From Platanthera guangdongensis (lineage: Eukaryota; Streptophyta; Magnoliopsida; Asparagales; Orchidaceae): a stretch of DNA of 64,000 bases. Of this stretch, positions 58,877-64,000 are shown piece by piece. Position 1 is the stretch's first letter; every line of letters starts with the position of its first letter. A program made the translations under genes and the position numbers. The stretch is taken from the NCBI GenBank assembly GCA_039583875.1, contig CM077160.1, positions 116,021,314 to 116,085,313 on the forward strand. The letters are read 5' to 3'. Under the pieces are notes generated by a model. It was not told the origin of the DNA, ran no database searches, and saw nothing but the letters and a program-made list of their open reading frames with translations.

Positions 58877-58979
58877 GGTACCTGCAAAAACTTAACAAAC
58901 AAACCGAACAAGCGTAGAACTGTTTGGAGGGAAGAAAATTTTGCAGAGAAATTGAAAGCGCAAGAGAGAACGACGGCGA

Positions 58980-59290
58980 AAAATGAGTTTTATATTAGGG
59001 TTCGACGCAGAATTGGAAAGATCGTTGAACTCAGTTCGACGATCGAGGCTTCTAAAGGAATCTGAAGAGACTCCAATATCGTCGATCTCCGTTCGACGAT
59101 CTGGAAAGGCGTCGAGCTCCGTTCGACGATCGTTCAGGGAACAAAATCGTCGAGCGCCGTTCGACGATCGTTGACCAGAAGAGATAGTTCATACTATCTG
59201 AGGAGCGCTGAACTCCGTTCGACGATTCATGAAATCGTCGAACTCCGTTCGACGATCTTTGGGAAAATCGTCGAGCGCAGTTCAGAGATC
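58980..59290. repeat. C-type palindrome array between pol and ORF3
   Basis: About six units of TCGTCGAACTCCGTTCGACGA form, for example 59079-59099 and 59233-59261. They sit between the ORF3 start and the pol end, as in A and B. Confidence 0.88.
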
Positions 59291-59375
59291 AAAAAATTCT
59301 AGACACTAAGGAAAATCAGAATTTTGCCTAGTCTTGGTCAATTTTTAGCTTTCAAAATCTTGGATATTATTTAAG

Positions 59376-62300
59376 ACTTCCTCCATCTAACATTCCTAAC
59401 TGATTTAGGAAGAAAGTGTGTTTCTTTTCATCCAAGTGCTTGGTGAAAATATCTCCCCTTTGTAAATCAGTTGGGATATATTACAGTTCAATTTTATTCT
59501 TTTCAACATTGTCCCTTAAGAAGTGATGCCTAATCTCTATGTGTTTTGTCCTACTATGGAGGACTGGATTTTGAGCTATGGAGATAGCACTTGTATTGTC
59601 ACAAAAGATTTTTGACTTCTCTAAGTTGTAACCATAGTCTAGGAGTTGATTTTGAATCCACAATATTTGTGAACAACAACTACCTGCAGCTATATATTCA
59701 GCTTCAGCAGTTGAAGTTGACACAGATGTTTGTTTCTTGCAAAACCAGGAGACAAGTCTATCACCAAGGAACTGACAAGTTCCACTGGTGCTTTTCCTGT
59801 CAATTCTGCATCCAGCATAATCAGCATCAGAGAATCCAGTTAACTCAAATGCTGAATCTTTTGGATACCAGAGACCTAGATTTGGACAACTTTTAACATA
59901 CCTAAGAATCCTCTTTACTAGTGTGAGGTGTGACTCTCTAGGGCTAACTTGGAATCTAGCACATATACATGTAGCAAACATTATATCTGGTCTACTAGCT
60001 GTAAGATACAACAGAGAGCCAATCATTGCTCTATATGTTGTCTGATCAACTGGTTTCCCATGTTCATCAGCATCCAATACAGCATTGGTAGGCATGGGTG
60101 TTTTCATACAAGATGCCTCAGACATGCCAAATTTCTTAACCAGCTCATTAGCATATTTGGTTTGAGAAATAAAGATGCCTTCAGCATGTTGTTTGACTTG
60201 CAATCCTAGGAAGAAGGATAGCTCACCCATGCTACTCATCTCAAATTTAGAATGCATTAGGTTAGAAAACCTTCTGCACAATTTTGAGTCAGTCGAACCA
60301 AAAATGATATCGTCTACATAAATTTGTACTAGTAGGGTATGGGACTTAAGGGTTCTAATAAAAAAGAGTTTGGTCTACTCTACCCCTTATAAAACCATTT
60401 TCCAAGAGAAAGCATGCTAGGGTCTCATACCATGCTCTAGGAGCTTGCTTGAGACCATATAATGCTTTATGTAGTTTAAAAACATAATCAGGGTAAGTTG
60501 GAGAGATAAAACCTGGAGGTTGTCTGACATAGACTTCCTCTTTGATGTCTCCATTCAAGAAGGCACTCTTGACATCCATCTGATAAACCTTGAAGCCTTT
60601 GTGAGCTGCATAAGCTAGAAAAATTCTGATGGCTTCCAATCTTGCAACAGGTGCAAAAGTCTGGTCGTAGTCAATTCCTTTTTCTTGAGAATATCCCTGG
60701 GCAACTAGCCTTGCCTTGTTCCTTATTATTACTCCTTGATCATCTAGTTTATTTCTGAATACCCATTTTGTTCCAACAATGGAATGATCCTTTGGCTTTG
60801 GCACTAGTTCCCATACTTTGTTCCTCTCAAATTGATGCAACTCCTCTTGCATGGCAATGATCCAGTGTGGATCTTGCTCTGCATCTTGAATGGACTGAGG
60901 CTCAATTTGAGAAAGGAAGCAGGTGTGCAACAGGTTTTGGTTGACCTGATTTCTGGTTTGCACACCAGCTGAGATTTCTCCAATTATCTGGGAAATTGGA
61001 TGGTCTCTTGATGTTACTAAATCAACAGGGGGTGTTGATTGTTCACCAACCTGTGTTGTTGTTTCCTCTTGTGGTACAACAACTGGCTCTTCAAGTGGTG
61101 GTTCAATATGTTGAGCATTGCTTTCATCTTCACTGCTTTCTTCTTCTTGAGCAACTTGCAACTTGTTCATATCCTCAACTAGAGAGTGTTCCTGCAAAGG
61201 TTCTATGGTAGAAGAAATCTTCTCCTTGAAAGACATGTTAGTTTCATCAAAAGAAACATGAACAGATTCCTCAATTTTCAATGATGATTTATTATAGACC
61301 CTATAGGCCTTGCTGATCATGGAGTATCCCAGAAACACTCCTTCATCAGCTTTGGCTTGAAATTTTGCTAAATATTTCTTATCATTATTGTGAATGTAGC
61401 AAATGCAACCAAAAATTTTGAAATAGTCAACTTTAGGTTTCTTCCCTTTGAGTAATTCATAGGGAGTCTTTCCCTTCAGTTTATGTATTAGACTTCTGTT
61501 CAGCACATAGTTGGAGGTGTTCACTGCCTCTGCCCAGAAGGATAGAGGTAGATGAGCATCTGACAACAATGTAGTGTCAGATTCAATAAGGGTTATATTT
61601 TTCCTTTCAGCTACCCCATTTTGTTGAGGAGTTCTAGGAGCTGAGAAAGTATGTCTGATCCCTTCACTCTGACAGAACTCTTGCATAAGAAGAGAATCAA
61701 ACTCTGTCCCATGATCACTTCTGATCAGGGCAATGTGAGTATTGAACTCAATCTTTATACATTTGAGAAACTCTGTCAGACACTTAAAGTTATCAGACTT
61801 CTTCCTTAGAAAGAACACCCAAGTGAATCTAGAGAAGTCATCTACAATCACTAAAGTGTAGGATTTCCCTCCTAGGCTTTGTACTGTGATGGGTCCAAAT
61901 AGATCCATGTGTAACAGATACAATATCCTAGGTGAATCACTCTTATTAAGTGACTTAAAACTGTTCTTAGTTTGCTTGCCTAATTGACAAGCCTTGCAGA
62001 GTCCTTCCTTCTTGTAGGGGCCGGAAGGTAGTCCTCTAACAAGGTTATCCTTGGAGAGCCTAGCAATAGTTCTAAGGTTTAGGTGTCCTAATCTCTTATG
62101 CCATAAAACATTTGGTCTACAAACTGAATTGAATAAACAGATATCTATAGTAGTTGAAAGAAAATCTACTAGGTAGATGTTACCTTTCCTCTTACATGTC
62201 AACACAGTTGTGTTGTCCTCTGACTTGATTTTGCATAAGGTTGTGCTGAAGGTCACCTGGTAGCCTTCATCACATAGCTGACTGATGCTGATTAGGTTGT

Positions 62301-62532
62301 GCTTCAGTCCTTCCACATATGCTACCTTCTTGAAGGTTACAGAACCAATCTGGATTGCTCCATAATCTTTAGTTTGTCCAAAGTTGGAGTCACCAAAGAT
62401 AACCTTGGGTCCAAGCTTGGCTCTAAAGGAATTGAGGTTGTCCTTGTTCCCTGTCATGTGCTTAGAGCACCCACTATCCAAATACCATTGCTGGTTAGAT
62501 GTTGGATAGGTCTTCACCTGCACATAAAGCAA
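59376..62532 (-). pseudogene. pol: Pol of element C (PR-IN-RT-RH), nearly intact
   Basis: Protease [17 protein letters not shown] near the start. GAG-pre-integrase [15 protein letters not shown] with [14 protein letters not shown]. Integrase DDE residues in [15 protein letters not shown] and [12 protein letters not shown] with [44 protein letters not shown] and YVDD (60309-60320). RNase H with GFSDADYAGCRIDRKSTSG and STAEAEYIAAGS. Open from 62532 to 60355; a six-base A run at 60360-60365 holds a one-base insertion, after which the frame continues to 59481. A TAA at 59479-59481, likely from CAA, cuts the last 35 or so codons (stop near 59370). It has two point-like defects in over 1,000 codons. 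Confidence 0.93.
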
Positions 62533-62569
62533 TTCACTTGTTTTTGACCCAGTTTACCTTGGGCCTAGG

Positions 62570-64000
62570 TTAATAACCTTTAAATTCAAAAATGAAAGAT
62601 ATCCCTGGCTGACTCTTATATCCTTCAGGATGATATCTCCTTGGAGGTATAATCCATTCAGTATAAGGGTTAAAGGTTTGGGATGAAGAACCCTTAGGAT
62701 TCAATTTTGACTTGCCCTTGAGAAAATTTCCAGAGCTCTGACCTCTGTTCGACGATCTTGGAGCTGCGTTCGACGATCGTGGGTCAGATCGTCGAGCTCC
62801 GTTCGACGGTCGACTATGGCTGAGGTCAGGTATATGGGATCGTCGACCAGCGTTCGACGATCTTGGCTGAGATCGTCGATCAGCGTTCGACGATTTGTCC
62901 TGAGATCGTCGAGCTGCGTTCGGCGATCGTCGATCTTCATTCGGCGATCGTCGATCTCCGTTCGACGATTTGTGCTGGACTTTAGTTTTCTGAGGCAGAT
63001 CAGAATTTTTCCTGGCAACCTCTACAACTCCCTTTCCCTTGTCAGAAATGAACTTGATAGGGGTTATTAGAACAATAGGTTGGCTGGATGAGGCACCCAA
63101 GCCCAGTGTACTGTTGAATCTTGAGTTCACTGTGCTTGTGATGTCCATCAGCTTGATGCTTCTCCCATTGAGAGATTCTTCAAGCTTCTTGGCCTCAGAG
63201 AGCTCACTCTTCAGTGAAGCTATCTGTTCCCTATAGTTCTCCAACTCCTGTGAGAGTTTGAGGTTTTCTGACTTTAAAACATTTTGTTCAGATAATTGAT
63301 TTCTGAGAGAGATGATCTCTTTCTCAGACTTTAGCAGGTCTAAACATAGTGCTTTAAATTCAAATTTAAAATCTTCTGAAGTAAAATCAAAAGAGCTGAT
63401 TACCTGATCTTCTTCAGGTTGAGTCTCTGAGTCTGACTCTGACTCCTCTTCCTCTGAGTTGTGTTGTGAGGCATTGATTGCCATCATGCAGAACTCCTTT
63501 TCCTCTGCATCATCCTCATCATCACTTGAGCTGGAAGAGGCTTCTGACTCCTCTTCAGTCTCACTCCAGGATTCAGCAACAAATCCTTTCCTTGTGTGCT
63601 TATTTCTGCTGGAGGAAGGTTTGCTACTTCCATTCCTTTTGGAGTCCTTCTCCTTTCTTCTTTCTTTTCTGTCCCTTCTGTCCTTGTTCTTGTTCTCTGG
63701 ACAGTCAGGAACCATATGCCCTGGTTTCCTGCAATGAAAGCAAATGATGTCTTTGCTATTGCCAATGGACTTGTCATACCTTGGCTTATCCTGCTCCTTG
63801 TATGATCTTCTTTTGAAGTCCTTTCTGGCCATCTTATAGAATCTTTTGGCCAACAAGCTGAGAAGTTCATCATTGGCTGTTCCTTTTTCTTCAGGCAGAT
63901 CCTCAGTTGCCTTGAATGCTATAGTCTTCTCCTTTCTTGTGGCTGGTGAAGCAGCCTTCTGTTCTTCTTCTCTGTTCTTGATGAGTAGCTCATAAGATTT
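62570..64000 (-). CDS. gag: Gag of element C, N-terminus beyond window
   Basis: Open without a stop from the window edge to 62570. The visible part starts after the gag core. Zinc knuckle CFHCRKPGHMVPDC at about 63701-63742, basic Lys/Arg-rich linker, acidic Ser/Glu/Asp-rich block (SSSSDDEDDAEEKEF), coiled-coil-like helix (LRNQLSEQNVLKSENLKLSQ), then a repeat region rich in SSNADRRS and PNEDRRS (62740-62975) encoded by the C-type palindromes. It ends FIFEFKGY. A and E have a second zinc knuckle near this end; in C I do not see it. Pol starts 38 bases further on in another frame. Confidence 0.85.
   Translation of the reverse strand, partial: KSYELLIKNREEEQKAASPATRKEKTIAFKATEDLPEEKGTANDELLSLLAKRFYKMARKDFKRRSYKEQDKPRYDKSIGNSKDIICFHCRKPGHMVPDCPENKNKDRRDRKERRKEKDSKRNGSSKPSSSRNKHTRKGFVAESWSETEEESEASSSSSDDEDDAEEKEFCMMAINASQHNSEEEESESDSETQPEEDQVISSFDFTSEDFKFEFKALCLDLLKSEKEIISLRNQLSEQNVLKSENLKLSQELENYREQIASLKSELSEAKKLEESLNGRSIKLMDITSTVNSRFNSTLGLGASSSQPIVLITPIKFISDKGKGVVEVARKNSDLPQKTKVQHKSSNGDRRSPNEDRRSPNAARRSQDKSSNADRRSQPRSSNAGRRSHIPDLSHSRPSNGARRSDPRSSNAAPRSSNRGQSSGNFLKGKSKLNPKGSSSQTFNPYTEWIIPPRRYHPEGYKSQPGISFIFEFKGY
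62740..62975. repeat. C-type palindromes inside gag coding sequence
   Basis: About eight units such as GATCGTCGAGCTCCGTTCGACG and GATCGTCGATCAGCGTTCGACG, the same words as in C's LTR and pol-ORF3 spacer. Here they are read in frame as SSNGDRRSPNEDRRS-type repeats. The overlapping minus-strand frame is also open (DDRRT repeats), a by-product of the palindromes. Confidence 0.88.

Larger units (their letters stand above)
40833..64000 (-). mobile_element. Element C: near-intact copia Sirevirus (partial) hosting array D
   Basis: Minus-strand element running off the right edge. From left: 3' LTR (40833-42450), PPT, ORF3 (42628-58876, split by D), palindrome spacer, pol (59376-62520) and gag (from 62570). 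Its left target flank is GTCGA (40828-40832), inside a palindrome of LTR F. Damage in coding parts is slight: one homopolymer indel in pol, one nonsense near the pol end, two frameshifts in ORF3. It is therefore the youngest copia element here apart from possibly A. Confidence 0.88.

Overview
This window looks like intergenic heterochromatin from a flowering plant with a repeat-rich genome. I see no host protein-coding gene. Almost every recognisable piece belongs to an LTR retrotransposon, and most elements are nested inside one another. Three Ty1/copia elements carry a long extra ORF downstream of pol, have PPTs of the form AGGGGGAGAT next to LTRs beginning TGTTGG, and (where seen) a TGGTATCAGAG primer site. 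These are traits of the Sirevirus lineage, which is known only from plants. I cannot name the species.

Layout, left to right. 1-6.4 kb: a minus-strand Ty3/gypsy (Tat-like) gag with a single in-frame stop, plus four separate minisatellites (84, about 20, 44 and 31 bp units). 7.4-8.9 kb and 29.4-31.1 kb: the two halves of a decayed plus-strand Tat-like element (G). It is split by a minus-strand copia element B (8927-29408), which has lost part of one LTR, gag, protease and integrase. B is itself split by a complete plus-strand Sirevirus A (11577-24632, LTRs about 2.08 kb, 5-bp target duplication TAGAG). 31-34.6 kb: a 24-bp minisatellite and fragments of Athila-like (K) and copia (H) LTRs. 34.7-39.6 kb: the decayed 5' half of plus-strand Sirevirus E, cut by a minus-strand LTR F (39590-40832). 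F is cut by minus-strand Sirevirus C (40833 to beyond 64000), and C's third ORF is cut by a tandem non-autonomous gypsy-type array D (43678-56927, exact target duplication AGCAG).

D is the most unusual object. It has the form LTR-internal-LTR-internal-LTR and no coding capacity. At both internal/LTR junctions the 18-nt primer binding site is replaced by the complement of an entire tRNA-Asp(GTC), including CCA. The only change I see at a universally conserved position is nucleotide 58, the site of m1A58, which reads T. This is what reverse transcription through a mature, modified primer tRNA should leave.

A second theme runs across the window. Each element family has its own dense array of short palindromes (GTGTCGACAC in A, CGTCGAC/TCGACGA forms in B and C, GTTGAGTGA/TCACTCAA in E, GTCACGCCC/GGGCGTGAC in D, ACGACCAGTGGTCGT in K). 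In A, B and C the arrays also lie between pol and the third ORF, and in C they are built into the gag coding sequence. D carries the A and C motifs side by side.

In the intact layout the copia genes work as one transcription unit: LTR promoter, gag, protease-integrase-RT-RNase H, then an env-like ORF3, then the PPT and 3' LTR. C is the best preserved. In the part visible I count three frame indels and one stop besides the D insertion.
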